Assembly (NCBI GenBank): GCA_003797895.1 | Contig: RKQB01000003.1 | Coordinates: 558,001-622,000 of the forward strand | Source of the DNA: Cyclobacteriaceae bacterium YHN15 | Lineage (GTDB): Bacteria > Bacteroidota > Bacteroidia > Cytophagales > Cyclobacteriaceae | DNA length: 64,000 nucleotides | Direction: 5' to 3' | Part shown: in pieces, positions 18,484 to 26,800 of the stretch | Position numbering within the stretch: position 1 is the stretch's first letter | How the letters are laid out: each line of letters starts with the position of its first letter | The notes under the pieces: model-generated | The model's database searches: none | Told to the model about the DNA's origin: nothing | Seen by the model: only the letters and a program-made list of their open reading frames with translations | Made by a program: the position numbers and the translations under genes

Positions 18484-19254
18484 ATGTTTTTCTACCTGTC
18501 CCAATTTCTCAGTTTTTTGGCTATGCCTTTTACATGGGTTGTGATTTTGTTGATCTCTGGGTTATTGTGGAAGAAAAAAGAAACAGGAAGAAAAATAATG
18601 CTTCTTGGAATTATAATACTTTTATTCTTTAGCAATCAGTTTCTTTCTAATTGGATGATGCAAAAATGGGAGCCTGATTTTAAAATGTTCTCTGAGCTAC
18701 CGGATTATGAGGTCGGTATCGTCCTTACTGGAGTGACCAACCTGAGCAAAACCGTATATGACCGGACTTTTTTCAACAAAGGGGCTGATAGGGCGACCCA
18801 TGCAGTACAACTTTACAAAATGGGGAAAATTAAAAAAATCCTGATCACAGGCGGACAGGGACTAAATCCCAGTAATTCCAATACAGAGGCAGAATTATTA
18901 CGCGATTTCATGTTGATTGCCGGTGTCGAACAAAAAGATATTCTGGTGGAAACCCAAGCTAAAAACACTTATCAAAATGCTGTTTTGGCAAAAGAAACCT
19001 TAATTGCCAATGATTATTCTTTAGCACAAAAATACTTATTGATTACCTCGGCCTTTCATATGACAAGAGCCAAAGGTTGTTTTGATAAAGTAGGTTTACC
19101 CACAGATACCTTCCCTGTGGATTATTATTCCCAAGACACCAAGTTTAATTTACCTACATTACTTTACCCGGATCCCCAAGCTATGTCTCATTGGCATAAA
19201 TTATTCAAAGAATGGATAGGAATTATCACCTATAGACTCGTGGGGTATCTTTAG
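18484..19254 (+). CDS. YdcF/ElyC family protein (DUF218)
   Basis: A 256-residue inner-membrane protein. Two N-terminal helices (about 8-30 and 36-58) precede a DUF218 domain with GIVLTG, a basic DRATHAVQLYKMGKIKKILITGG strand-loop, the E-A-x-x-x-x-D-x-x helix (TEAELLRDFM), ETQAKNTYQNA and the SAFHM-R segment. The family includes E. coli ElyC and SanA, which act in envelope or undecaprenyl-linked glycan homeostasis. No enzyme reaction is established for this protein. It is a single gene ending before a bidirectional terminator. Confidence 0.85.
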   Translation: MFFYLSQFLSFLAMPFTWVVILLISGLLWKKKETGRKIMLLGIIILLFFSNQFLSNWMMQKWEPDFKMFSELPDYEVGIVLTGVTNLSKTVYDRTFFNKGADRATHAVQLYKMGKIKKILITGGQGLNPSNSNTEAELLRDFMLIAGVEQKDILVETQAKNTYQNAVLAKETLIANDYSLAQKYLLITSAFHMTRAKGCFDKVGLPTDTFPVDYYSQDTKFNLPTLLYPDPQAMSHWHKLFKEWIGIITYRLVGYL

Positions 19255-19273
19255 TCAAAAAAATCAATAAAAA

Positions 19274-19300
19274 GAGAAGGGAAATACATGTTCCCTTCTC
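19274..19300. terminator. Bidirectional terminator
   Basis: A perfect 10-base stem (GAGAAGGGAA / TTCCCTTCTC) with a 7-base loop lies between the convergent ydcF-like and CBS genes, with A-rich sequence to the left and T-rich sequence to the right. Confidence 0.8.
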
Positions 19301-19326
19301 CATTTCATTTTGTGTAAACTCTTTCC

Positions 19327-19785
19327 TTACCAAGTCGTGGACTTCAATTTTGGAAAAGCCCTGATGATATCAGACAAACTGATCTGCCCCACCAACCTTC
19401 CATCTTTCATTACCGGAAATCTTCTGATTTTTAATTCCAAAAATTTCTGAGCTGCATCAAATAGAGACATCTCAGGAGATAAAGTAATCACGTTCTGTGT
19501 CATATGTTCTGATACAGAAGCAGGAAAACTGGGTGTATTAGAATACTTTCCCTTGATGATTTCTTTCAGACAATCCACCTCTGAGATAATCCCAACCAAA
19601 TCACCTGATTTATCAACAACAGGTGCACCTGATATCTTCCTTTTGGTCAACATTTCCAAAACGTGATCAATGGAATCTTCAGGATGGAAGGTAACCAGAT
19701 TGGTACTCATATGATCCTTTACTAAAATAGGGTCTGCCGCTTTTTTGGATTCTACTACCCTAACGCCTTGAAAACTTTTAACCAT
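19327..19785 (-). CDS. CBS-domain protein
   Basis: A 152-residue protein made of two consecutive CBS modules (about 25-80 and 92-148), each with the usual D-H-V-x-x-M-L / GAPVVD-x-x-G-x-L-x-G-I and RRFPVMKDGRLVGQISLSDI signatures. A tandem CBS pair forms a Bateman module that normally binds adenine nucleotides and senses energy state. There is no attached enzyme or transporter domain, so it would act in trans. It is transcribed alone, and the 220 bases upstream hold no gene. Confidence 0.88.
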   Translation of the reverse strand: MVKSFQGVRVVESKKAADPILVKDHMSTNLVTFHPEDSIDHVLEMLTKRKISGAPVVDKSGDLVGIISEVDCLKEIIKGKYSNTPSFPASVSEHMTQNVITLSPEMSLFDAAQKFLELKIRRFPVMKDGRLVGQISLSDIIRAFPKLKSTTW

Positions 19786-20006
19786 AATTATTTTGATTTA
19801 TCGTGGACTGAATAATTTAATGGAAAAAAACATCATATCAAAATGTTATTCTTGATTTAACCAATTAAACCCCATTAAAAATTGATAAACAATCAAATTA
19901 TAATAAAAAGACCTAGTAAATACCCCATAATCAAATTTTAAAAAAATTAAGCGGAGTTCTTATATGAAATTACTGAATACTATAACTGGTGTAAACTATA
20001 TAGCTT

Positions 20007-20750
20007 TTATTCTCCCATTTTCAATAAGAATTCTTTGACGGCATCTTCATCTAAGGTCAACACCTTTTTGAATGCATCAGGGTCATTGGACAAGGAAACT
20101 TTCGGATGAAAATACTTGCTTTCAGTGATCCTGTATGTTTTGCAGCTGGCATGGATTTCTTTAAGTTGGCCCGTACTTTTCAATTGAGAGATATGTTCAG
20201 GTTTCAATCCTCCACCGGGCATGATGATTATCCTTTCTCCTGCGAGTTTCAAATAATCCAATATATTTCCCATACCCAAACTGACAGTGTTTTCTCCACC
20301 TGATGTCAATATCCTTTTAAATCCACAATCAATGATGTCTTCCAAGGCCTTCTCTTTATCCTTACAGATATCAAAAGCCCGATGAAATGTACATGGCAGA
20401 CCTTTTGTCTCACTGATTAATTTTTTACAGGCAATTTTATCAACCTGTCCTTCTTGATCCAAAACACCGAAAACAAAACCATCTGCACCAAGGGATTTTA
20501 GAATCTTAATATCCTGGCTCATTACTTCCAATTCGTCAGAAGAATAAACAAAATCACCACCTCTTGGCCGAATCATTACATAAATTGGAATTGAAACCTT
20601 ACCTTTTAAGAAGGCAAGATTACCAGCCGAAGGTGTTTCTCCTCCCTCTCCAAAATCTGAACATAATTCCAATCGATGGACACCAAATTCTGCTGCCTTA
20701 AGTGCAGCTTCTACTGTAAATACCGGGGCTTCTAAAACCAACTTTCCCAT
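20007..20750 (-). CDS. cutC: CutC family protein
   Basis: This 247-residue protein is a full-length CutC TIM barrel: EAPVFTVEAALKAAEFGVHRLELCS at the start, then GGETPS, the conserved P-I-x-V-M-I-R-P-R-G-G-x-F-x-Y, FVFGVLD, TFHRAFD and ILTSGG. CutC was named for copper homeostasis in E. coli, but that role is disputed and the fold suggests an enzyme. Its ATG overlaps the stop codon of the glycosylasparaginase gene by one base, so the two are translationally coupled. This links it to glycan or amino-sugar breakdown more than to copper. That functional link is inference. Confidence 0.92.
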   Translation of the reverse strand: MGKLVLEAPVFTVEAALKAAEFGVHRLELCSDFGEGGETPSAGNLAFLKGKVSIPIYVMIRPRGGDFVYSSDELEVMSQDIKILKSLGADGFVFGVLDQEGQVDKIACKKLISETKGLPCTFHRAFDICKDKEKALEDIIDCGFKRILTSGGENTVSLGMGNILDYLKLAGERIIIMPGGGLKPEHISQLKSTGQLKEIHASCKTYRITESKYFHPKVSLSNDPDAFKKVLTLDEDAVKEFLLKMGE

Positions 20751-21736
20751 TACATTTTAAATCCAGCTTGCAATAAATCACCGCCACCACTATGGTGTCT
20801 AGCATAAGTAAATCCTTTCTGCACAGCAAAAGCCCCATATTCTCCGTCCTTATTAAGGGCAAGGAAACCTGCCTGAATATCCTTAATGTCCTTTGAATTC
20901 TTTGCTATCAACCTTCTCACCGCCTCTTCGCATGCTTCTTGCGGACTCCTACCCTGTCGCATAAGCTCCACAATCAAAAAACTTCCACAAATTCTGATGA
21001 TTGATTCACCAAGCCCTGTAGCAGTAGCAGCTCCTACCTCATCATCCACATAGAGCCCTGCACCAATAATTGGACTGTCCCCAACCCTTCCATGCATCTT
21101 AAATGCCAATCCTGAAGTGGTACATGACCCTGCCAGTTTGCCATCTGCTCCCAGAGCTATCATTCCTATGGTATCATGATTTTCAATGTTGATGATAGGC
21201 TTATACTTGGATTCTTTTTTCCATTCCTGATAAATTTCATTGGCCTTAGGACTTAGGGTCTCTTCTTCCATCTTAAAACCCTGAGCAATGGCAAATTGAC
21301 GTGCCCCTTCGCCTGCCAGCATTACATGGGGTGTCTCTTCCATCACCCTCCTGGCCAAAGAGATAGGATGTTTAACCTGCCTGACAAAAGCCACGGACCC
21401 ACAGGAACCATCTCCCTTCATAATGGAAGCATCCAAGGTCGGAATACCTTCTCTGTCAGGCAATCCCTGTAAACCAACGGATAGGTTTTCCATGTCCAAC
21501 TCTGTCACCATAACCCCCTCTTCAACCGCAGAAACGAGATTTCCGGTTTCCAAAAGTACTTTCCATGCCCTATCATTCGCTGGCATGCCATGGTCCCAGG
21601 TGGAAAGAATCAGTGGTTTGAACTTTTCCCCTGTATTTTCCTTAGGAGCCTGGGCACAGGCTTCCAAAATACCCCCAGGTAAAAGTAGGGACGTTGAAAC
21701 AAGGGTTTTTTTAATAAAGGATCTCCGGTCAGACAT
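20750..21736 (-). CDS. N4-(beta-N-acetylglucosaminyl)-L-asparaginase
   Basis: A 328-residue Ntn-hydrolase of the glycosylasparaginase family, which cleaves the GlcNAc-Asn bond left after glycoprotein breakdown. The autoprocessing site is visible as Thr189 in NHDTIGMIALG, where the precursor splits into alpha and beta chains. GRVGDSPIIGAGLYVDDEVGAATATG follows. The N-terminus starts with SDRRSFIKK (twin-arginine-like) and a possible lipobox LEAC (Cys27), so the enzyme is exported, probably to the periplasm. I use the ATG at 21736. It forms an operon with cutC. Confidence 0.9.
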   Translation of the reverse strand: MSDRRSFIKKTLVSTSLLLPGGILEACAQAPKENTGEKFKPLILSTWDHGMPANDRAWKVLLETGNLVSAVEEGVMVTELDMENLSVGLQGLPDREGIPTLDASIMKGDGSCGSVAFVRQVKHPISLARRVMEETPHVMLAGEGARQFAIAQGFKMEEETLSPKANEIYQEWKKESKYKPIINIENHDTIGMIALGADGKLAGSCTTSGLAFKMHGRVGDSPIIGAGLYVDDEVGAATATGLGESIIRICGSFLIVELMRQGRSPQEACEEAVRRLIAKNSKDIKDIQAGFLALNKDGEYGAFAVQKGFTYARHHSGGGDLLQAGFKM

Positions 21737-21882
21737 GTTGGTTTTTTTGAGCTGAAACATAAAATTTTATCAATAATAAAGATTCAAAAAAAATCGGATA
21801 AATATATTTGGCATCGTTGATTTTTTTCAGGAAGTTAGGGATCTGATGGATGAGGAATGTAGGATAAAGGATGAATTTGACA

Positions 21883-21914
21883 GATGACCGATGCCCGATG
21901 ACCGGTGTTGGATG
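21883..21914. repeat. Short degenerate tandem of GATG(A/C)CC(G) units
   Basis: GATGACC-GATGCCC-GATGACC-GGTGTTG-GATG reads as four 7-base units in a row. It is noncoding and belongs to the repeat-rich spacer. Confidence 0.6.
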
Positions 21915-21991
21915 TAAAACCATCAAAGTTTACTGTCTTTCTGAGTGAAGAAAATTGGCATTTACAGAAATGGGAATGACATCAATCTGCC

Positions 21992-22100
21992 CGTCATCCC
22001 GAGGTATGAGGGATCTCCAGAGGCTCTATTTATGTTAATTCCATCATTAACTGAACCTCATGAGATGCTTCTCCCGATAGCCATAGGGATCAGCATGACG
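21992..22100. repeat. Imperfect palindromic intergenic element (CGTCAT...ATGACG)
   Basis: The left end CGTCATCCCGAGG and the right end (read in reverse CGTCATGCTGATCC) are inverted and related. Internal GGATCTCC and, in reverse, GCATCTC are also mirrored. The whole is about 110 bases. Elements with CGTCATGCTGA-type ends are familiar from Bacteroidota intergenic regions, but I cannot count copies in this genome. Confidence 0.5.
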
Positions 22101-22290
22101 ACTGCTACGAAATTCTGTCATAGGTAACAATCTTAGGAAAACTTTGAAACAAAAACACCCCCCTACTTCGAGGTGAAAGCCTTTCGCACAGAATTTCAGG
22201 GGATTTCTTGGGATCCAGAATAAAGATAAAGTGAAAAAAGCTTTGTGTAAATTCATGCCCAGACAGACTTCAATTTGAACGTATAATAAG

Positions 22291-22357
22291 TCTTGGCTCT
22301 TGTTTCTTGTTTCTTGGTTCTTGGTTCTAACTTCTCGCTTCTAATCTCTCGCTTCTA
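22291..22357 (+). repeat. TTCTTG-type intergenic repeat, copy 1
   Basis: It starts TCTTGGCTCTTGTTTCTTG and continues with repeated TTCTTGG units, CTAACTTCTCG and CTCTCGCTTCT. A shorter, nearly identical string occurs at 61513-61558, also ending about 12-15 bases before a start codon. Confidence 0.75.
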
Positions 22358-22368
22358 AAAAAACTAAC

Positions 22369-23130
22369 ATGCGTCCATACATACTTGCAGAAAATAACTG
22401 GAAAAATTTAAAAGATTTTAGATTTGAATTGGCAGTTCTACCTTGGGGAGCCACTGAAGCCCACAATTACCATATGCCCTATGGAACCGATATATTTGAG
22501 GCTGATTCCATTTCATCAGGTGCTGCTAAGATCGCCTGGGACAATGGAGCAAAGGTAATTGTTCTGCCCACTATCCCATTTGGGGTTAACACGGGTCAAA
22601 GCGACATTTATCTTGATATCAACATGAACCCAAGTACCCAATTCGCCATTCTGAAGGATGTATTGACAGTTTTGGATAGACAAGGAGTTAAAAAATTCCT
22701 GATTGTTAACAGCCATGGAGGAAATGACTTCAAAACGATGTTAAGAGAACTAGGCTTAATATTTCCCGAAATGCTTTTGATGACCTGTAATTGGTACCAA
22801 TCTTTGGATAAAAAATTATACTTTGAAGAGGAAGGAGATCATGCAGATGAAATGGAAACTAGCTTAATCATGTATTTACATCCCGATCTGGTCCTTCCTT
22901 TGGAAGAAGCCGGAGAAGGGAAAGAAAAAAAATCGGTAATCCCGGGCCTAAAAGAAAAATGGGCTTGGGCTGAAAGAAAATGGTCACAGGTAACAGAAGA
23001 TACCGGAATAGGAAATCCTAAAAAGGCAACTGCTGAGAAGGGCAAAAGATATTTTGAAGATATCTGTGAGAAGGTGGGAAAATTGATGGTTGATATTTGT
23101 GAGGTGAATGCTGGGGATTTATACAAGTGA
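22369..23130 (+). CDS. Creatininase family protein
   Basis: A 253-residue metal-dependent amidohydrolase of the creatininase fold, which includes creatininase, FAPy deaminases and mycofactocin peptidase MftE. The metal ligands are in place: Glu30 and His35 in WGATEAHNYHMPYGTD (with Asp41), a His in NSHGGND near residue 117, and the Glu of DEMETS near 163. The substrate cannot be assigned: similar Bacteroidota genes are annotated only by family. The gene stands alone behind a noncoding repeat array, so its promoter lies inside or next to that repeat. Confidence 0.85.
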   Translation: MRPYILAENNWKNLKDFRFELAVLPWGATEAHNYHMPYGTDIFEADSISSGAAKIAWDNGAKVIVLPTIPFGVNTGQSDIYLDINMNPSTQFAILKDVLTVLDRQGVKKFLIVNSHGGNDFKTMLRELGLIFPEMLLMTCNWYQSLDKKLYFEEEGDHADEMETSLIMYLHPDLVLPLEEAGEGKEKKSVIPGLKEKWAWAERKWSQVTEDTGIGNPKKATAEKGKRYFEDICEKVGKLMVDICEVNAGDLYK

Positions 23131-23155
23131 AAACTATCTGATCTTAAAATAAAGA

Positions 23156-23566
23156 TTATAAAAAAACATTGGTAAGGAATTTTTTTCTGATGTCCCTATA
23201 TATATAAAAATCGCTGTCAATTGTAGCAATTTTCTTAATTCCTTTTATTTCGGAAGCAACAACTAATGAAGCATCCGCAAAGTCCATGTGCACATCAGAA
23301 AACTGAGTACTCAATTCAATTATGCGTTTAAGGTTTCCTTGGTTAAGTTCTACTAGATTAAGACCCTTCCTATCACACCATTGAAGAAGATTAATTTGAG
23401 CTTTGATACTAAAGTCTAACATATGACATGATTCCGTTATTACTGGCCATGTTGTCCAAAAAATTGCAGAATGATTTTTCACAAAATGAACAGCTCTTTC
23501 GTGAAATTTATCCCTCTTACTAAAAAGTGCTATCAATGGACCTGCATCAATGAGAATATTTTCCAT
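23156..23566 (-). CDS. PIN-domain ribonuclease toxin (VapC-like)
   Basis: A 136-residue PIN domain with the expected acidic active site: Asp7 in ILIDAGP, Glu45 in ITESCH, Asp95/Asp98 in HMDFADAS and Asp117/119 in TIDSDF. VapC toxins are Mg2+-dependent RNases that cut tRNA or rRNA and are silenced by a co-encoded antitoxin. The start at 23566 (MENILIDAG) overlaps the antitoxin end by 20 bases, the usual toxin-antitoxin arrangement. Longer upstream starts are antitoxin sequence in another frame. The catalytic set looks intact, so the toxin is probably active. Confidence 0.88.
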   Translation of the reverse strand: MENILIDAGPLIALFSKRDKFHERAVHFVKNHSAIFWTTWPVITESCHMLDFSIKAQINLLQWCDRKGLNLVELNQGNLKRIIELSTQFSDVHMDFADASLVVASEIKGIKKIATIDSDFYIYRDIRKKFLTNVFL

Positions 23567-23795
23567 GCAACTTGTCCTTAATTTTTTGTTTGAAATTTTG
23601 TGAAGCTTCAGGGTCTCCATCCTCAGCAACTCCAAATAAATCCTTTCCCAATTCATAGGCAGACTTATTTGCATTTTCTTTTTCTAGGTATATTTCCAAA
23701 GCTTCTTTTACCAAAGCGGTTTTGGAAACACCTCGCTTTTGGCTCAGCATATATAGCTGAGTCTCTGTTTCGTCATCAAGTCTAACATTTAACAT
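23547..23795 (-). CDS. Ribbon-helix-helix antitoxin (VapB-like)
   Basis: An 82-residue protein that begins with a CopG/MetJ-type ribbon-helix-helix (MLNVRLDDETETQLYMLSQ, then GVSKTALVKEALEIYLE). The DNA-contacting strand is residues 2-7. The C-terminal half is charged and fits the part that wraps the toxin. It precedes the PIN toxin and overlaps it by 20 bases. Such antitoxins repress their own operon, and a direct repeat lies 16-33 bases upstream of the start. Confidence 0.88.
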   Translation of the reverse strand: MLNVRLDDETETQLYMLSQKRGVSKTALVKEALEIYLEKENANKSAYELGKDLFGVAEDGDPEASQNFKQKIKDKLHGKYSH

Positions 23796-23810
23796 ATAAC
23801 AATAATTTAA

Positions 23811-23828
23811 GTAATACGAATGTAATAC
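23811..23828 (-). promoter_or_regulatory. Direct repeat, candidate autoregulatory operator of vapBC
   Basis: GTAATAC-GAAT-GTAATAC: two identical 7-base units with an 11-base period, 16 bases upstream of the antitoxin start. Ribbon-helix-helix dimers bind short repeats spaced about one helical turn apart, so this fits an autorepression site. The role is inferred. Confidence 0.5.
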
Positions 23829-23880
23829 AATTTGATGTTATCTACAAAAAAAATAACCGAAATTGATTTTTCGCCTTTTC

Positions 23881-26800
23881 TTAAAACTCCAAATCAATTA
23901 GGTTTCCCTTATAATCCACTCCTTTCAAAGAAACTGTATTTAAAGGAATTTCTATGGATCGCCCTGAATTCGAGTTGAATCCCGACCTGTTATATATCTC
24001 TATTCTTTGTTTTTTCCCATCTGTCATTTCCACCAAAAGAGTATGTACATTTTGAGGAGGGATAAATGAAATCCCTTTTCCGCTTACCGTTGTTTCATGT
24101 ACCAATAATTCACCTCTGTTTTGGGTTGAGATAAACCTTGGATTTCCCTTGGAATCCATCAAAACTGCCATTGATTTCCCATCTCCGGGAACAACAAAAC
24201 CACTTTCCAGTGAACGGACGGCATCAAAACCTCCTTTTCCATCTCCGAGCAGGATAAGACCGGTAAAAGCATCATATCTTCCTGAAAATACTTCATTCCC
24301 ATAATCATTCCCGATCATCAAAACGTCTAAATTTCCATCCTTGTTTATATCATGGACTACCATGCCGTTAACAGGTGCAATTTGGGCTAATAGGGGTAAT
24401 TCATGGACTTTAAATTTTCCGTTCCCCAGATTTTCAATGTAGCTTGTTTTATCAAAATTACATTGGAGTTTCAAAGCTCCTTCCAACTCCTCTGCAGTAA
24501 AAAAGGTCTCCTCAGTACTTCTTGCATATTCTTTATATCTGTTGAACTTTCTCCTAAACAAGGTGCTTTGTCCATATAAATCATCCCAATAATGCGCAGG
24601 CACTGAAACATATTTGCCTGTATTTTCTTTTAAATAAGTGAAAATAACAGGATCAACACTTCTGTTTCCATCAAAATCTTTCCCATAGACAGTGACCGGT
24701 CTATCTGATGAAGGATGGTAATAATTATTTGCCCCTAAATTGCCAACCACATAATCCATATCTCCATCTCCATCAAAATCTCCTGACACAATACTGTTCC
24801 ACCAACCCAAATGATTCTCTAAACCTGTATTTGTTATTTTCTCAAACCCGTTCCCATTATTCTTAAATAGGGTAATTGGCATCAGTTCGCCTACCACGAT
24901 CAGATCTACAAGCCCATCCTGATCATAATCAGTCCAAACTGCGTCTGTAATCATTCCGACCTTCCTTAAATCCGGAGCTAATTCATCGGTAACATCCTCC
25001 AATTTCCCCTCCTTGTTTTTGAATAAAACCGATTGTTCAGGAAATGGAAATTGACCTATAGCAGTTCTTCCCCCAACAAAAAGATCCATGAAACCGTCCC
25101 CATCAAAATCTGCCACCCTTACAGTAGAACCGCTTGCTTTAAATGATTCCATGCTATCCTCCGCCAAGGAAAAGTTACCTTCCCCATCATTCAGGTAAAT
25201 CCTGTCAATATATTCTTCAGCATCCGGAACGAATTCAGGACTACCTGAAACCATATAGATATCCAGATCGCCATCATTATCCAAATCAAATAAGACCATC
25301 CCCACTTCCTCAAAACGTTTATCAGCGTCAGATTCAAACATTTCTTTCTCAACGAAACTTCCATCCGATTGCTGAAAAAATAGGGTCGGCGAAAATCCTG
25401 CCGAACTGCCTACAATAAAGTCTTCCAGCCCGTTGCCATTGATATCGCCCACAGCCAAACCGGGACCAAATTGAGTCAATTTATGGGGTAAAGTCCGTTG
25501 AATATTATAATCAACCTTGTCTGCTTCCTGATGAATAAATTGAATACCCAATGATTCAGAAATTTCGGACAAAAGTGGTTTCACCTTTTTAGGAGTTAAT
25601 GGAAAATCCAAACTGCTCAAATCAGCAGGTTCAGCATCTTGATGCTTTACTATCAAAACCTGATTGGCTGCAACATCACCAATTTTCTGATGTTTTCCGT
25701 CATGCCAAAAAATTTCAAGCGATTTTACATTTTCTAGGCCCAAACCAAAATGAACCACATCCTCCACAGCAGACATATATCCCCTTGATATTTGTTGCTC
25801 ATGATACAAGAGCTCACCATTCTCTAAATGTATGGCTATTTTAGACCCAATCCCCATGGGGTTATTATTATTCCCCTCCAATTTAACCCTCAGATAATTT
25901 GGGCTTTTATTATTTTTATTCAGTTTATTTTCAAAAACAAAGGCAGGATCATTGATATTATTGACTACATAATCGAGATCGCCATCGCCATCCAAATCTA
26001 CAAACACAGCACCATTGGAAAATGAGGGTTTATTAAGTCCCCATTCCGTCCCTTGATCGTCAAAGGTCCAATCCCCCTTATTTCTGAAAGCGTAGTTGGG
26101 GATTTTTACAATCGGAATGGAGTCAAGCAATTGCCTTACACTGGCCACATTCCCTACATCTGCCCTATAATTGGCAAAGTCCTTATCAGTTATATCCCTG
26201 GGAAATCCATTGGTAATCAATAAGTCCCTTTTCCCATCATTGTCCATATCCACAAAAAGCGGAGACCAAGACCAATCAGTTTGGTAAACCCCAGCCAAAA
26301 ATCCTATCTCACTAAAAGGAATCCCAGGGCCATTACCGACATGCAGCATATTTCTAACATGCTGGTATTCATAACCCCACTCTTCATTGTTGATATAAGT
26401 CTGATAGGAATTTTTTGCAATAGTGGTCTTCTTTCTGTAATTGATCTCACCCAACATATCCAAGGTGATGATATCCTGATAACCATCATTATTATAATCA
26501 GAAATATCAGAACCCATAGAAAACATACTCTGATGACGAATATAATACTTTGTTTGGTTGGTGAATGTGCCATCCTGATTATTGATATATAATATATCAT
26601 TAGGAGTATAATCATTGGAAATATAAATATCCAGCCAACCGTCTTGATTGATGTCCGCCACGGCGATTCCCAAACCAAAACCTTCAATGGTAATACCTGC
26701 TTCAATGGTTACATCAGAAAAAGTCCCATCACCATTATTTCTATACAGCCTGTCATTATTTATAGCAGAGCCATCTGTTATTTTTTCTCTGAAATTTGAG

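Larger units (their letters stand above)
21761..22368. other. Repeat-rich intergenic spacer
   Basis: About 600 bases between divergent genes with no convincing coding sequence. It contains a GATG-type degenerate tandem (21883-21914), an imperfect long inverted repeat bounded by CGTCAT and ATGACG (21992-22100) and a TTCTTG-type repeat (22291-22357), listed separately. Short open frames here lack start context and protein-like composition. The composition differs from the neighbouring genes. Confidence 0.6.

Noticed and set aside
21945..22127. Plus-strand frame of 60 codons before the creatininase gene
   Set aside because: It runs through the CGTCAT...ATGACG inverted element and has no protein-like pattern.
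26304..26705. Minus-strand frame of 133 codons within the FG-GAP lipoprotein
   Set aside because: It is an out-of-frame shadow: the FG-GAP protein frame has clear repeat motifs across the same bases.
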